A stretch of DNA of 41,434 nt from Aquimarina agarilytica ZC1 (lineage in GTDB: Bacteria; Bacteroidota; Bacteroidia; Flavobacteriales; Flavobacteriaceae). This document shows, piece by piece, positions 17,364 to 26,327 of this stretch (position 1 is its first letter; each line of letters starts with the position of its first letter). The translations under genes and the position numbers were made by a program. Location: assembly GCF_000255455.1 (NCBI RefSeq), contig NZ_JH621247.1, forward strand, positions 187,682 through 229,115, read 5' to 3'. The notes under the pieces are model-generated. The model did no database searches. It had not been told where the DNA came from and saw only the letters and a list, made by a program, of their open reading frames with translations.

Positions 17364-18626
17364 ATGCTAGCAGAAATTATAACGATTGGTGATGAAATAC
17401 TCATTGGTCAAATTGTGGATACCAATTCCGTTTTTATTGCGACTGAACTCAATAAAATAGGAGTAGATGTACATCAGATTAGTTCCATACGGGATGATCG
17501 TGAGCATATTTTAAAAGCACTCGCCGAAGCACAATCACGAGTAGATTTAGTTTTGGTTACCGGAGGATTAGGCCCAACTAAGGATGATATTACAAAACAT
17601 ACTTTTTGTGAGTTTTTTAATGATACTTTAATTGAAAATAAAGATGTTCTTGAGCATGTTAAAGGTTTATTTGATAAGTATATTAAATCTCCGATTTCGG
17701 AAGTAAATAAAAAGCAAGCCTTGGTTCCAAGTAAAGCAGAAGTGCTTACTAATGAATTTGGAACAGCTCCTGGAATGTGGTTGGTTGATAAAAATACTGT
17801 TTTTGTATCCATGCCGGGAGTACCTTTTGAAATGAAGGCGATCGTAAAAGATCAATTGATACCCCGTTTGCAAGAACGATTTAATCGTCCTTACATACTC
17901 CATAAAACAATATTAACTTATGGTATGGGGGAGAGTAGGGTTGCGGAACGGATAGAAGATTTTGAAAATAACCTACCTACTTATATTAAATTGGCTTATT
18001 TGCCAAGCTTAGGTCGTGTACGATTACGTTTAAGTGCCCGTGGAGACAATGAGAAACAATTGAAACTAGGAATAGCTAAAGCTGTTGAGCAATTAAAAGA
18101 TTTAATTGGAGATATTATCGTTGGTTTTGATGAGAATGAAAGTTTAGAACATGTTATAGCTAATTTGCTTACTACTCATAATTTTACATTAGCTTTGGCA
18201 GAAAGTTGTACGGGAGGTAAGATCGCTAGAGGTTTTACTAAAATAGGAGGAGCTTCAGCGTATTTTAAAGGAGGTTTAGTGCCTTATGATACGGCTTTAA
18301 AAACAACTATTTTAGGTGTACCCAAAGCTTTAATTGAAGCGCATTCGGTAGTGAGTACCCAAGTGGCAGCATCAATGGCCGAGCAATCGTTAAAACTGTT
18401 TCAATCAGATTTTGCGATAGCTACCACAGGTAATGCTGGGCCAACCAAAGGAGATAGTGATGCCGAAGTGGGGACAGTTTGTATTGCAATTGCCTCGCCG
18501 AAAGGCGTAGTTTCTGAACAATTTGTGTTTAGTAACCACCGAGAGCGTACCATAGGTAAGGCAGTTAATAAGTCATTAGAGTTACTTCAGGAGCAAATTT
18601 TAGCAGTTTTAGGTACTGCAGAATAG
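17364..18626 (+). CDS. cinA: CinA-like protein (nicotinamide-nucleotide amidase family)
   Basis: This two-domain CinA protein has 420 residues, close to the usual length. The N-terminal ~170 residues are a molybdopterin-binding (MoCF/COG1058) domain (AEIITIGDEILIGQIVDTNS, LVTGGLGPTKDDIT). The C-terminal ~160 residues are the PncC-type amidase domain (LAESCTGGKIARGFTKIGG, TTGNAGPTKGDSDAEVGTV). The C-domain hydrolyses nicotinamide mononucleotide to nicotinate mononucleotide in NAD recycling, and the N-domain can act as an ADP-ribose pyrophosphatase in studied homologs. The usual TGIAGPxGG motif reads TTGNAGPTKGDSD here, a mild variation in the substrate loop. It is last of a tightly packed four-gene run; rpmB follows from its own promoter. 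Confidence 0.93.
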   Translation: MLAEIITIGDEILIGQIVDTNSVFIATELNKIGVDVHQISSIRDDREHILKALAEAQSRVDLVLVTGGLGPTKDDITKHTFCEFFNDTLIENKDVLEHVKGLFDKYIKSPISEVNKKQALVPSKAEVLTNEFGTAPGMWLVDKNTVFVSMPGVPFEMKAIVKDQLIPRLQERFNRPYILHKTILTYGMGESRVAERIEDFENNLPTYIKLAYLPSLGRVRLRLSARGDNEKQLKLGIAKAVEQLKDLIGDIIVGFDENESLEHVIANLLTTHNFTLALAESCTGGKIARGFTKIGGASAYFKGGLVPYDTALKTTILGVPKALIEAHSVVSTQVAASMAEQSLKLFQSDFAIATTGNAGPTKGDSDAEVGTVCIAIASPKGVVSEQFVFSNHRERTIGKAVNKSLELLQEQILAVLGTAE

Positions 18627-18696
18627 TGCTGTTTTTTAAGTAATGTTATCTAAAAAGTAATTAAATAAAAAAAAACTAATTTATTTTAAAAAACAG

Positions 18697-18728
18697 TTTG
18701 TTTGAAAGGTAAAAAATTCGTTAATTTG
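18697..18728 (+). promoter_or_regulatory. Promoter of the rpmB-rpmG-DUF4295 operon
   Basis: TTTG at 18697-18700, a 20-base spacer and TTAATTTG at 18721-18728 fit the Bacteroidota promoter with one mismatch in the -7 element. It lies 34 bases before the L28 ATG and after the cinA stop. Confidence 0.55.
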
Positions 18729-18762
18729 CACCCTGTTTTGAAATAATACAAAAGATACAACC

Positions 18763-19002
18763 ATGTCAAGAGTTTGTGAGCTTACCGGAAAGAAAGCAAT
18801 GGTGGGAAACAATGTTTCTCACGCAATGAATAAAACTAAACGTAGATTTAATGCAAATTTAATCAAAAAGCGTTTCTTTATTCCTGAAGAGAATAGTTGG
18901 GTAACACTTAAGGTGTCAACTGCAGCGTTAAAAACAATTAACAAGATCGGAATCTCGGCTGCTATTAAGGAGTCTGTAGAGAAAGGTATTTATAAAAAAT
19001 AA
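18763..19002 (+). CDS. rpmB: 50S ribosomal protein L28
   Basis: This is a large-subunit ribosomal protein (bL28). The 79 residues begin with the family signature SRVCELTGKKAMVGNNVSHA and continue NKTKRRFNANL and KRFFIPEENSWVTLKVS. Only one cysteine is present, so it lacks the four-cysteine zinc ribbon of the C+ form. It is first in a three-gene ribosomal operon, 27 bases before rpmG. No anomaly is seen. Confidence 0.97.
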   Translation: MSRVCELTGKKAMVGNNVSHAMNKTKRRFNANLIKKRFFIPEENSWVTLKVSTAALKTINKIGISAAIKESVEKGIYKK

Positions 19003-19029
19003 TTCCTTAATAGGGTTAAATAAAGCACC

Positions 19030-19212
19030 ATGGCAAAAAAAGGAAACAGAATTCAAGTAATTTTGGAATGTACGGAGCATAAAGCAACCGGGCAACCAGG
19101 AACGTCAAGATATATAACAACAAAGAACAAAAAAAATACGCCAGATAGAATTGAAATCAAAAAATTCAATCCTATTTTAAAGCGCATGACTGTTCATAAA
19201 GAGATTAAATAA
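19030..19212 (+). CDS. rpmG: 50S ribosomal protein L33
   Basis: This is a large-subunit ribosomal protein (bL33) located near the E site. The 60 residues include [18 protein letters not shown] and [20 protein letters not shown]. It has a single Cys in place of the two CxxC pairs of the zinc form, so it is the zinc-independent variant. It sits between rpmB and the DUF4295 gene (7-base gap). Confidence 0.97.
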   Translation: MAKKGNRIQVILECTEHKATGQPGTSRYITTKNKKNTPDRIEIKKFNPILKRMTVHKEIK

Positions 19213-19219
19213 TTAAGTT

Positions 19220-19372
19220 ATGGCAAAGAAATCAGTAGCAACATTACAGACAGGTTCAAAGAGATTAACTAAAGCCATCAAAATGGTGAAATCTCCTAAG
19301 TCAGGATCATATACTTTTGTAGAATCTATCATGGCGCCAGACGCAACGAAAGATTTTTTCAACAAGAAATAG
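19220..19372 (+). CDS. DUF4295 small basic protein, probable Bacteroidota ribosomal protein
   Basis: This 50-residue, strongly basic protein begins MAKKSVATLQTGSKRLTKAI and ends KDFFNKK. It starts 7 bases after the rpmG stop and is followed by a terminator, so it is the third gene of the rpmB operon. It matches DUF4295, a family restricted to Bacteroidota and found in exactly this place. Size, charge and operon position indicate a ribosomal protein. From memory, a novel large-subunit protein called bL38 was seen in the Flavobacterium johnsoniae ribosome structure and may be this family, but I cannot confirm the equivalence here. Confidence 0.88.
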   Translation: MAKKSVATLQTGSKRLTKAIKMVKSPKSGSYTFVESIMAPDATKDFFNKK

Positions 19373-19388
19373 TATTTTCAAAATAGAT

Positions 19389-19424
19389 AAAAAGCCATTC
19401 TTCATTTGCAGAATGGCTTTTTTT
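19389..19424 (+). terminator. Rho-independent terminator of the rpmB operon
   Basis: Arms AAAAGCCATTCT and AGAATGGCTTTT enclose an 8-base loop and run into a T-run, 17 bases after the DUF4295 stop. Confidence 0.88.
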
Positions 19425-19449
19425 GGTTATGGCTAAGTTGTTATCTTTG
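19422..19449 (+). promoter_or_regulatory. Promoter of ftsY
   Basis: TTTG at 19422-19425, a 16-base spacer and TATCTTTG at 19442-19449 (an exact TAnnTTTG) lie 36 bases before the ftsY ATG. The -33 element falls in the T-tail of the preceding terminator; the spacer is slightly short. Confidence 0.55.
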
Positions 19450-19484
19450 TTATATAACCACTCAAACTATACAGCATATAAATT

Positions 19485-20438
19485 ATGGGGTTTTTTAAGA
19501 AAATTTTTTCAAAAGATAAAAAAGAGAGTCTTGATAAAGGACTGGAAAAATCTAAAACTAGCTTTTTTTCTAAACTAGGTAAAGCAGTAGCCGGAAAATC
19601 AAAAGTAGATGATGAGGTTTTAGATAATTTAGAAGAAGTTTTGGTGAGTAGTGATGTAGGGATTAAAACTACAGTGAAAATAATTGATCGCATTGAAGCG
19701 CGTGTAGCTAAGGATAAATATTTAGGAACTGCAGAATTGGATCAAATTCTTAGAGAAGAAATTGCAGGACTTTTATCTGAAACTAATTTAGGCGAAGCGG
19801 AAGAATTTGTTATTCCTAAGGATAAAAAACCTTATGTGTTAATGGTGGTTGGTGTAAACGGAGCAGGTAAAACAACTACTATAGGAAAGTTGGCGAACCA
19901 ATTTAAAAAACAAGGTTTGAGCGTTGTTTTAGGTGCAGCAGATACGTTTAGAGCAGCTGCTATTGATCAGCTACAAGTATGGGCAGATAGAGTGGATGTG
20001 CCTATTGTAAAGCAGAGTATGGGGAGTGATCCCGCATCGGTAGCTTTTGATTCGTTAAAATCGGGTGTAGCACAAAATGCTGATGTAATTATTATTGATA
20101 CAGCAGGACGTCTGCATAACAAGATTAATTTGATGAATGAGCTTACGAAAGTAAAAAATGTAATGAAAAAAGTAATTCCCGATGCTCCACATGATGTTTT
20201 GTTAGTTTTAGATGGTTCCACAGGGCAGAATGCTTTTGAACAAGCGAAGCAGTTTACAGCAGCTACCGAGGTGAGTAGTCTGGCAATTACAAAACTGGAT
20301 GGTACCGCTAAAGGTGGTGTGGTGATCGGAATTAGTGATCAATTCCAAATTCCCGTAAAATATATTGGAGTAGGTGAAGGGATTGATGATCTACAGGTAT
20401 TTAATAAATTTGAATTCGTAGATTCATTTTTTAAATAG
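19485..20438 (+). CDS. ftsY: Signal recognition particle receptor FtsY
   Basis: This SRP-receptor GTPase docks ribosome-SRP complexes at the inner membrane for co-translational insertion. The 317 residues hold a short basic N terminus (GFFKKIFSKDKKESLDKGLE) that replaces the long acidic A domain of E. coli, the helical N domain at ~40-95, and the G domain with all motifs: GVNGAGKTTTIGKLA (P-loop), DTFRAAAIDQL, DTAGRLHNK and TKLDGTAKGG. It has its own promoter and a terminator behind it. In many Flavobacteriia ftsY is followed by rimO; here the next genes are minus-strand glycosidases. Confidence 0.97.
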   Translation: MGFFKKIFSKDKKESLDKGLEKSKTSFFSKLGKAVAGKSKVDDEVLDNLEEVLVSSDVGIKTTVKIIDRIEARVAKDKYLGTAELDQILREEIAGLLSETNLGEAEEFVIPKDKKPYVLMVVGVNGAGKTTTIGKLANQFKKQGLSVVLGAADTFRAAAIDQLQVWADRVDVPIVKQSMGSDPASVAFDSLKSGVAQNADVIIIDTAGRLHNKINLMNELTKVKNVMKKVIPDAPHDVLLVLDGSTGQNAFEQAKQFTAATEVSSLAITKLDGTAKGGVVIGISDQFQIPVKYIGVGEGIDDLQVFNKFEFVDSFFK

Positions 20439-20503
20439 GAGAAGAAATATTGATAAGAGTTCCGCTTGGATCTTTTATGAAGCATATAGAAAGAATGGAT
20501 CAT

Positions 20504-20547
20504 AAAAAAAAAGACCATAACTTTTATAAGTTTGGTCTTTTTTTTTC
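20504..20547. terminator. Bidirectional terminator between ftsY and the GH117 gene
   Basis: Arms AAAAAAGACCATAACTT and AAGTTTGGTCTTTTTT (one mismatch) surround a short loop, with nine A on one side and nine T on the other. It can end both the plus-strand ftsY and the minus-strand glycosidase transcript. Confidence 0.85.
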
Positions 20548-20569
20548 TATGATTGTGATGTGTCGCTTC

Positions 20570-21763
20570 TTAGAATTTATCAGTAATTACAGATCCTTCA
20601 TTGGATGTAGTACCATCTTTTGTAGCTTCACCAGGGGCGGTATGGTTTTCAATGGTCCAAGTTTTAAATCCTCGGATGTATTGATAATCATAATTCATGT
20701 ATTTGTGAGTAACCCCCCATTGTAGAATTTCTACGGGTCCTTTTTCACTATCTAAGGTTCTGTTTAATCCAATAGCATGTGGCGCACCTTTAATAACAGA
20801 TTTAATATCAAAGTTAATTCCATCGGGTGACCATTGTACGGTGTTTTTTTCAGGGCCATCGGTAGTGATTAATGCGGCAACACCATTGTTATATGGCCAT
20901 ACGCAAATTTCATGTCCACTATTTGAAATGGGATTATATTCAGATTTAATATAAGGTCCTTTTGGATTATCGGCAATGGCTACGCCATGGCGAATTTGAC
21001 GTCCACCAAATGTAATTTCTTCACCCATTTGTTCTCCTTTGTAGTATAAGTAAAACTTCCCATTAAATGGAATAATACAAGGGTCGTGTACCTTATGGCT
21101 GTCAAAATCACCTTTTTTCTCTACTCTAAATCTATTTTGTTCTGTTCCTTCCCAAACTCCATTGTCGGCAGGACTTAAAATAGGCTCTTCACTTTTAGTC
21201 CACGGTCCATTAGGTGAATTGGACCAAGCTAAACCAATTTGATTTTTTACACGAACCGTGTAAGGTGATTTTACGGTTTGGTAACTTAAGTAGTAAACCC
21301 CTTCGTGTACCATAATTTCAACAGTAAAAACAGATCGGTCATCATAAGCTCCTTTAGGACCTCTTTCAACCGCAGGACCTTGTTCTTTCCATGTAATACC
21401 ATCTTCCGAAGTAGCGTACCAAATATCACAACGATCCCAAGGAAATACTTTATCATTTTCGATATCACCACCAAATCCTTGGCTAGGACCAGTACTACGG
21501 GTGTACCATACATAATATAATCCGTCAACCTTTATTAAGGCACTAGGATCTCTTCGAACAACACCTTCCTCGTAAGCAAGGTCTCCTTTTAAATCATAAA
21601 CTTCATATTCAAAAAACCAATCTTTACCAAGGTCTCTTGGCCATTTTAAAGCTCGCTTAGTAGCAGCACTTAACTTATCTGGATTGGTAATCCCAAATTT
21701 GTCAATTATTTCATCCGTTAATTGATATTCTTCTCTAAGATTAGTCTCTTTTTGTGTGCTCAT
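20570..21763 (-). CDS. Glycoside hydrolase family 117 (3,6-anhydro-L-galactosidase)
   Basis: This is an exo-acting alpha-1,3-(3,6-anhydro-L-galactosidase) that removes anhydrogalactose from the non-reducing end of neoagaro-oligosaccharides, the last step of agar breakdown. The 397 residues form a five-bladed propeller with repeated YYVWYT, YYLSYQT and FYLYYKG strands. Candidate catalytic residues are Asp72 (VVRRDPSA), Asp227 (KVHDPCI) and His284 (NSGHEIC). The spacings 155 and 57 equal those I recall for Asp90/Asp245/His302 of Bacteroides plebeius GH117, which is strong support. I chose the ATG at 21763, since the upstream ATG at 21787 only adds MIISKVKK. There is no signal peptide, so it is probably cytoplasmic. 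It lies 83 bases downstream of the GH2 gene, on the same strand. Confidence 0.88.
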   Translation of the reverse strand: MSTQKETNLREEYQLTDEIIDKFGITNPDKLSAATKRALKWPRDLGKDWFFEYEVYDLKGDLAYEEGVVRRDPSALIKVDGLYYVWYTRSTGPSQGFGGDIENDKVFPWDRCDIWYATSEDGITWKEQGPAVERGPKGAYDDRSVFTVEIMVHEGVYYLSYQTVKSPYTVRVKNQIGLAWSNSPNGPWTKSEEPILSPADNGVWEGTEQNRFRVEKKGDFDSHKVHDPCIIPFNGKFYLYYKGEQMGEEITFGGRQIRHGVAIADNPKGPYIKSEYNPISNSGHEICVWPYNNGVAALITTDGPEKNTVQWSPDGINFDIKSVIKGAPHAIGLNRTLDSEKGPVEILQWGVTHKYMNYDYQYIRGFKTWTIENHTAPGEATKDGTTSNEGSVITDKF

Positions 21764-21846
21764 TTTCTTTACTTTACTTATTATCACGCCACATAAGTAG
21801 CTATAGCAATATTAGCAAAAATTTTAATTTTGGTCTAAGATTTTGA

Positions 21847-24402
21847 TTAATTAACTTTTATTAATATTTCGTTAGATTTAAGTGTATTTGACGTAGCGTT
21901 GATTGTAGCTTCGGTGATAGTTTCGGTGGATTGTACAATTAGTAAAGCTCTTCCTTTACTTGTTGTGAGGCTGTTGGAATTAAAATCTTGGTTGTTTTGT
22001 TTGTCACCATTATCAACACCTAAAACACGAAGTGATGCAGGTACATTAAATGTGATTTTTTGTTCTTCAGTTTTAACAGGATTACCATCCTTATCTACTA
22101 ATTGAGCTACAATGTGCGATACATCGTAGTTGTTGTTAGTAAGCTGTGAATTGTCAACGCTTAATTTAATTTTAGTAGGCGCTCCAGCGGTAGTTATATT
22201 TTCTGTGATTGTTTTTCCATCTTTTATCCCGACTAATTTAATAGTACCAGCATTAAATGGAACGGCCCATTTGTATATGTGGTCATCATTGTCTATTAAG
22301 AATTTTTTACCAAATGATTTTCCGTTTAAAAATAGTTCTATTTCGGTACAGTTAGAATAAGATTCAACGGCAATCATTTTTCCATTTTCGTAATTCCAAT
22401 GTCTATTAATAGGGTGCCATTGCCACAAAGCATGTTTCCAAGCTTCGGGGTCTTTTGCAATGATTTTACCTTTGTTGTCTAATTTGTATAAGGATTTTTC
22501 AATGTGTTGTGTAGTCACAAACATATTTGGCTTATTGTTCCATAAAGAGCGCATCATACCAAACGAGCCACCTTCAAAACCTGCAATGTCTAATAAGCCC
22601 GAAGGTTGTACTACAGTAGGCCAAGGTTCTCTAATTTCACCTTGATAATCTATTCCAGTCCATAGGAAAGTACCCGAAATATGAGGGCGTTCCATTATGG
22701 ATTTCCATTCATGCCATTGTGCTAAGTTTTCGGTACCCATAATTGGTTTGTTAGGGTAGTTTTTATGACCATAATCATACAATACCCTTCGGTAACTGTA
22801 ACCTACAACATCAAGGGCATCAGCATAACCCGACAAATGACTTGCCGAGGGTAGGATGCAGTTCGCCGTTACTGGACGTGTTTTGTCCAATTCTTTTGTC
22901 CATTTAGATAATTTTTGGGCAGTAGTGGCAATATCATACTTTCCTTTAGGAAGTGTTTCTAATTGTTTTTTAATTTCTTCGGGAGCGTAAGGAGGTTCGG
23001 ACCAAAAATAATTTCCATCCCAATTCATGTTATTAAAAAATCCAGTCGCAGCAGCATTTCTAGGGTAGGTCCATTCGATTTCATTCCCAATACTCCATTG
23101 GAAAATCGATGGATGATTGCGATGACTTAGAATAGTGTTTTTTAAATCCTTTTCAGCCCATTCTTGAAAAAAGCGTGGATAGCCTTCCGTTTCTGGGAGT
23201 GCTTTCTTTTCTTTTTGATTAAAACGTTTGTCTTTAGGATAATCCCATTCATCAAAAAATTCATCTTGTACCAAAAATCCCATTTCGTCACATAAGTCTA
23301 AAAATTCGTTAGAGGCTGGATTATGCGAAATTCGAATGGCATTTACGCCTCCTTCCTTTAATTTTAAAAGCCTGCGTTTCCAAACTCCTTTGGGTACAGC
23401 CGCTCCCACAAGACCACCATCATGGTGCAGACAGACTCCTTTTATTTTGTGGTTTTCTCCGTTAAGGAAAAATCCAGTATTTGAGTCAAAACGAATACTT
23501 CTTACTCCAAAACTAGATTGATCACGGTCTATTATTTTGTCATTTTGAGTAATTGTGGTTTCAATTTTGTACAAGTTGGGATGCTTAATATCCCATAATT
23601 TAGGAGACGTAATGTTTAAAATATGAGTGGCTTCAATAGTTGTATTAGTTTCAACTGTTTGTTCGCTTGCGCTAGAAGTTATAATATTGTCCGTAGTAGG
23701 GTCAATGATTACTGTTTTGAGTGTAAAATTTTGAGTTGCTTGAGTGTTGTTTTTAAGTGTTGTTTTAATAGAAACGTCAGCACTCTCTTTACTTACTTTA
23801 GGTGTTGTAATAAAAGTTCCCCAAACAGGAATATGTAATTTATTCGTAGTTATTAAGGAAACATTACGGTAAATACCTGCTCCAGAATACCAACGACTAT
23901 CGGCATAAGTGCGATGATCAACTTTAACAGCTAGGATATTTTGAGTAGCATCGGTTTTTAATTTGTTCGATATATCAAAATAAAATGGAGAATACCCATA
24001 GGGATGAATGCCTAATGATTTTCCATTTAAAAAAACTTCAGAATTATTATACACTCCATCAAATAAAATGTACACTTTTTTATCTTTTGAAGGAGAAGCA
24101 AATGATTTTCGGTACCAACCAATGCCTTCCCCTTTTCGATAGCCCGATCCCATGTATAATTGATTGGATGCGTTTGTAGTATCAATGGATTCTTCAATAA
24201 CCCAATCATGAGGTAATAGCACGGCATTCCATTTGGAGTCGTCAAAGTTTTCGCTACTTGCATCTGTAGTGCCTTTGTCTAAATAAAATTTCCAACCAAA
24301 ATTAAAATCAGTGATTTTTGGAGTAACTGTGTCTTGGGACTTTGGTTGGTTGCACGATATAAAAAAAAGTGCCAGTGATGAAATAAGGAAAAATAGCTTC
24401 AT
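21847..24402 (-). CDS. Glycoside hydrolase family 2 lipoprotein (beta-galactosidase-like)
   Basis: This is a retaining exo-beta-glycosidase, most likely a beta-galactosidase acting in the periplasm or at the surface. The 851 residues begin with a lipoprotein signal (LALFFISC, lipidated Cys17). Then come the GH2 sugar-binding domain (~35-190), an Ig-like domain (~195-300), and the TIM barrel (~300-600) with acid/base Glu441 in SIGNEIEW and nucleophile Glu558 in [13 protein letters not shown]-terminal beta domains start with the Trp-rich DUF4982-like part ([12 protein letters not shown]) and reach residue 851. The motif GVCLHHDGG is typical of the family. Its pairing with GH117 suggests action on agarose- or porphyran-derived oligosaccharides. 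Substrate is inferred from the neighbour only. Confidence 0.9.
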   Translation of the reverse strand: MKLFFLISSLALFFISCNQPKSQDTVTPKITDFNFGWKFYLDKGTTDASSENFDDSKWNAVLLPHDWVIEESIDTTNASNQLYMGSGYRKGEGIGWYRKSFASPSKDKKVYILFDGVYNNSEVFLNGKSLGIHPYGYSPFYFDISNKLKTDATQNILAVKVDHRTYADSRWYSGAGIYRNVSLITTNKLHIPVWGTFITTPKVSKESADVSIKTTLKNNTQATQNFTLKTVIIDPTTDNIITSSASEQTVETNTTIEATHILNITSPKLWDIKHPNLYKIETTITQNDKIIDRDQSSFGVRSIRFDSNTGFFLNGENHKIKGVCLHHDGGLVGAAVPKGVWKRRLLKLKEGGVNAIRISHNPASNEFLDLCDEMGFLVQDEFFDEWDYPKDKRFNQKEKKALPETEGYPRFFQEWAEKDLKNTILSHRNHPSIFQWSIGNEIEWTYPRNAAATGFFNNMNWDGNYFWSEPPYAPEEIKKQLETLPKGKYDIATTAQKLSKWTKELDKTRPVTANCILPSASHLSGYADALDVVGYSYRRVLYDYGHKNYPNKPIMGTENLAQWHEWKSIMERPHISGTFLWTGIDYQGEIREPWPTVVQPSGLLDIAGFEGGSFGMMRSLWNNKPNMFVTTQHIEKSLYKLDNKGKIIAKDPEAWKHALWQWHPINRHWNYENGKMIAVESYSNCTEIELFLNGKSFGKKFLIDNDDHIYKWAVPFNAGTIKLVGIKDGKTITENITTAGAPTKIKLSVDNSQLTNNNYDVSHIVAQLVDKDGNPVKTEEQKITFNVPASLRVLGVDNGDKQNNQDFNSNSLTTSKGRALLIVQSTETITEATINATSNTLKSNEILIKVN

Positions 24403-24480
24403 TTTCGTTCAATATTCTATGAGTGAAATTTTATTAATTATATCGTTGTAGTAGTTGTTTGCTATGAAATCATACCTGAT

Positions 24481-24488
24481 CAAAAGTA
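24481..24488 (-). promoter_or_regulatory. Candidate -7 element for the GH2-GH117 operon
   Basis: On the minus strand this reads TACTTTTG, an exact TAnnTTTG match, 78 bases before the GH2 ATG. No clear TTTG lies at the right distance upstream, so an activator may be needed if it is real. Confidence 0.45.
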
Positions 24489-24516
24489 CTTATTTTACCA
24501 GTGAAAAGCTATCTCC

Positions 24517-24559
24517 CTATTTGTAAATCTACATATGTGGTACATTATAGCACAAATAG
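24517..24559. repeat. Inverted repeat upstream of the glycosidase promoter
   Basis: CTATTTGT at 24517-24524 and ACAAATAG at 24552-24559 are exact 8-base inverted arms separated by 27 bases. The pair lies 29-71 bases upstream of the candidate -7 element at 24481-24488, a position suited to a transcription-factor site. No regulator gene lies beside the operon. Confidence 0.35.
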
Positions 24560-24616
24560 ATTGGCTTTAGGTATAAATGGGTAAAAGTGATAATTTTTTA
24601 CTATGGTTTTGTTTTG

Positions 24617-25276
24617 TTATAAGAGTTGCTCTTTTAAATTTTTTACGGTTTCAACAGGATTGCTAGCTCCAAAAATATAGCTCCCCGCGACCAATACGTT
24701 TGCACCAGCATCAATAAGTTGATTGGCATTTTTATTGGAAACACCTCCGTCGATTTCAATAAGTAAATCGGTTTGTTGTTCGGTTGCCATTTGACGTAAT
24801 GCTGTAATTTTTGAATAGGTGTTTTCAATAAACGATTGTCCACCAAAACCAGGATTTACACTCATTAAACAAACCAGATCAGTTTCGGTAAGTACGTTTT
24901 TTAATAATTCAATATTAGTGTGCGGATTAAGGGCAATTCCTGCTTTTACTCCATATGATTTAATTAATTGAAGTGTACGGTGTAAATGCGTACAAGCTTC
25001 GTAATGCACGGTAATGATTTCGGCGCCTAATTCAACAAAAGTTTTAATATAACGATCGGGATCAACAATCATTAAATGTACATCTAATGGTTTAGTGGCG
25101 TGTTTTTGAATAGCTTTTAAAACAGGCATTCCAAATGAAATATTAGGTACAAAAACACCATCCATAATATCAATATGAAACCAATCGGCTTGACTGTTAT
25201 TAATCATTTCAATATCGCGTTGTAAGTTTGCAAAGTCAGCTGCAAGTACGGAAGGTGCAATTTTTGTAATTCCCAT
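24617..25276 (-). CDS. rpe: Ribulose-phosphate 3-epimerase
   Basis: This pentose-phosphate enzyme interconverts D-ribulose 5-phosphate and D-xylulose 5-phosphate in the cytoplasm. The 219 residues, standard length, form a TIM barrel with family motifs: KIAPSVLAADFANL, the metal-binding WFHIDIMDGVFVPNISFG, LDVHLMIVDPDRYI, LMSVNPGFGGQSFI and EIDGGVSNKNA. All catalytic Asp and His ligands are visible. It is downstream of rpoD on the minus strand but separated from it by a terminator and a probable own promoter. Confidence 0.96.
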   Translation of the reverse strand: MGITKIAPSVLAADFANLQRDIEMINNSQADWFHIDIMDGVFVPNISFGMPVLKAIQKHATKPLDVHLMIVDPDRYIKTFVELGAEIITVHYEACTHLHRTLQLIKSYGVKAGIALNPHTNIELLKNVLTETDLVCLMSVNPGFGGQSFIENTYSKITALRQMATEQQTDLLIEIDGGVSNKNANQLIDAGANVLVAGSYIFGASNPVETVKNLKEQLL

Positions 25277-25377
25277 AGTTTTTATAGTTAATAGCGTTGG
25301 TTTAAGTTAAATTAAGAAAGAATATAGTGTTTTGTACTATATTTTTAATTTTATAGTTGATCAATACGCCAGACTTT

Positions 25378-25385
25378 CAAAAGTA
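25378..25385 (-). promoter_or_regulatory. Candidate -7 element of rpe
   Basis: On the minus strand this is TACTTTTG, an exact TAnnTTTG match, about 100 bases before the rpe ATG and just after the rpoD terminator. The TTG element is missing; instead the perfect palindrome at 25394-25407 occupies the spacer and -33 position. Confidence 0.45.
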
Positions 25386-25393
25386 TTAAATTC

Positions 25394-25407
25394 TTCGCTT
25401 AAGCGAA
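25394..25407. repeat. Perfect 14-base palindrome TTCGCTTAAGCGAA
   Basis: This exact palindrome, without a loop, lies between the rpoD terminator and the candidate rpe -7 element. It could be an operator or simply part of the terminator tail. It occurs once as far as I could see. Confidence 0.5.
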
Positions 25408-25438
25408 AAAAAAGACTGTCTACAATTGCAGACAGTCT
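25406..25438 (-). terminator. Rho-independent terminator of rpoD
   Basis: Arms AGACTGTCT (25413-25421) and AGACAGTCT (25430-25438) form a perfect 9-bp stem with an 8-base loop. On the minus strand it is followed by eight T. It lies 26 bases past the rpoD stop. Confidence 0.88.
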
Positions 25439-25463
25439 AATTAAATATAAATTTTTAAGGAAT

Positions 25464-26327
25464 TTATCCTAAATAAGTTTTCAAAATTTTACTTCTTGAA
25501 GTGTGCTTTAAGCGACGAATTGCTTTTTCCTTAATTTGACGAACACGCTCACGAGTAAGGTCAAAAGTTTCTCCAATTTCCTCTAATGTCATTGGGTGTT
25601 GATTTCCAAGGCCGAAATATAAACGAATCACATCAGCTTCACGTGGAGTTAATGTTTCCAAAGCACGTTCAATTTCCGTGCGTAATGATTCGTGCATTAA
25701 TTCACGGTCAGGATTTGGTGATTCTCCAGAACGTAAAACATCGTATAGGTTAGAATCCTCACCTTCAACTAAAGGAGCATCCATGGATACGTGACGACCA
25801 GAGTTTTTCATAGACTCTTTTACATCACTAATAGTCATATCTAGCTCGTTTGCAATTTCCTCAGCACTTGGAGGGCGTTCATGAGACTGCTCTAAAAAAG
25901 CATATGTTTTATTGATCTTGTTAATAGAACCAATTTTGTTCAATGGTAAACGTACAATACGTGATTGTTCTGCTAAGGCTTGCAAAATAGATTGACGAAT
26001 CCACCATACAGCATAAGAGATAAATTTAAAACCACGAGTTTCATCAAAACGTTTAGCAGCTTTAATAAGTCCAAGATTACCTTCGTTAATTAAATCAGGT
26101 AACGTAAGTCCTTGATTTTGATATTGCTTGGCAACCGATACTACGAAACGTAAGTTAGCTTTAGTCAACTTGTCCAAAGCACGTTCATCACCTGCTTTAA
26201 TTCGTTGTGCTAATTCCACTTCTTCATCAGCAGTAATTAGATCTACCTTTCCAATTTCTTGTAAATACTTATCTAATGATGCTGTTTCTCTATTGGTAAC
26301 CTGCTTGGTAATCTTTAGTTGTCTCAT
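25464..26327 (-). CDS. rpoD: Primary RNA polymerase sigma factor (RpoD/SigA), short Bacteroidota form
   Basis: This housekeeping sigma factor reads the TTG/TAnnTTTG promoters seen across this window. The 287 residues lack region 1.1, which is normal in Bacteroidota. Region 1.2 ([15 protein letters not shown]), region 2 ([20 protein letters not shown] and [20 protein letters not shown]), region 3 ([14 protein letters not shown]) and region 4 with its helix-turn-helix ([20 protein letters not shown]) are all intact. It lies downstream of the Lrp-type gene on the same strand with a 174-base gap, and ends in a strong terminator. Confidence 0.96.
   Translation of the reverse strand: MRQLKITKQVTNRETASLDKYLQEIGKVDLITADEEVELAQRIKAGDERALDKLTKANLRFVVSVAKQYQNQGLTLPDLINEGNLGLIKAAKRFDETRGFKFISYAVWWIRQSILQALAEQSRIVRLPLNKIGSINKINKTYAFLEQSHERPPSAEEIANELDMTISDVKESMKNSGRHVSMDAPLVEGEDSNLYDVLRSGESPNPDRELMHESLRTEIERALETLTPREADVIRLYFGLGNQHPMTLEEIGETFDLTRERVRQIKEKAIRRLKHTSRSKILKTYLG

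Noticed and set aside
20450..20725. 91-codon plus-strand frame after ftsY
   Set aside because: It runs through the bidirectional terminator and antisense into the GH117 coding region.
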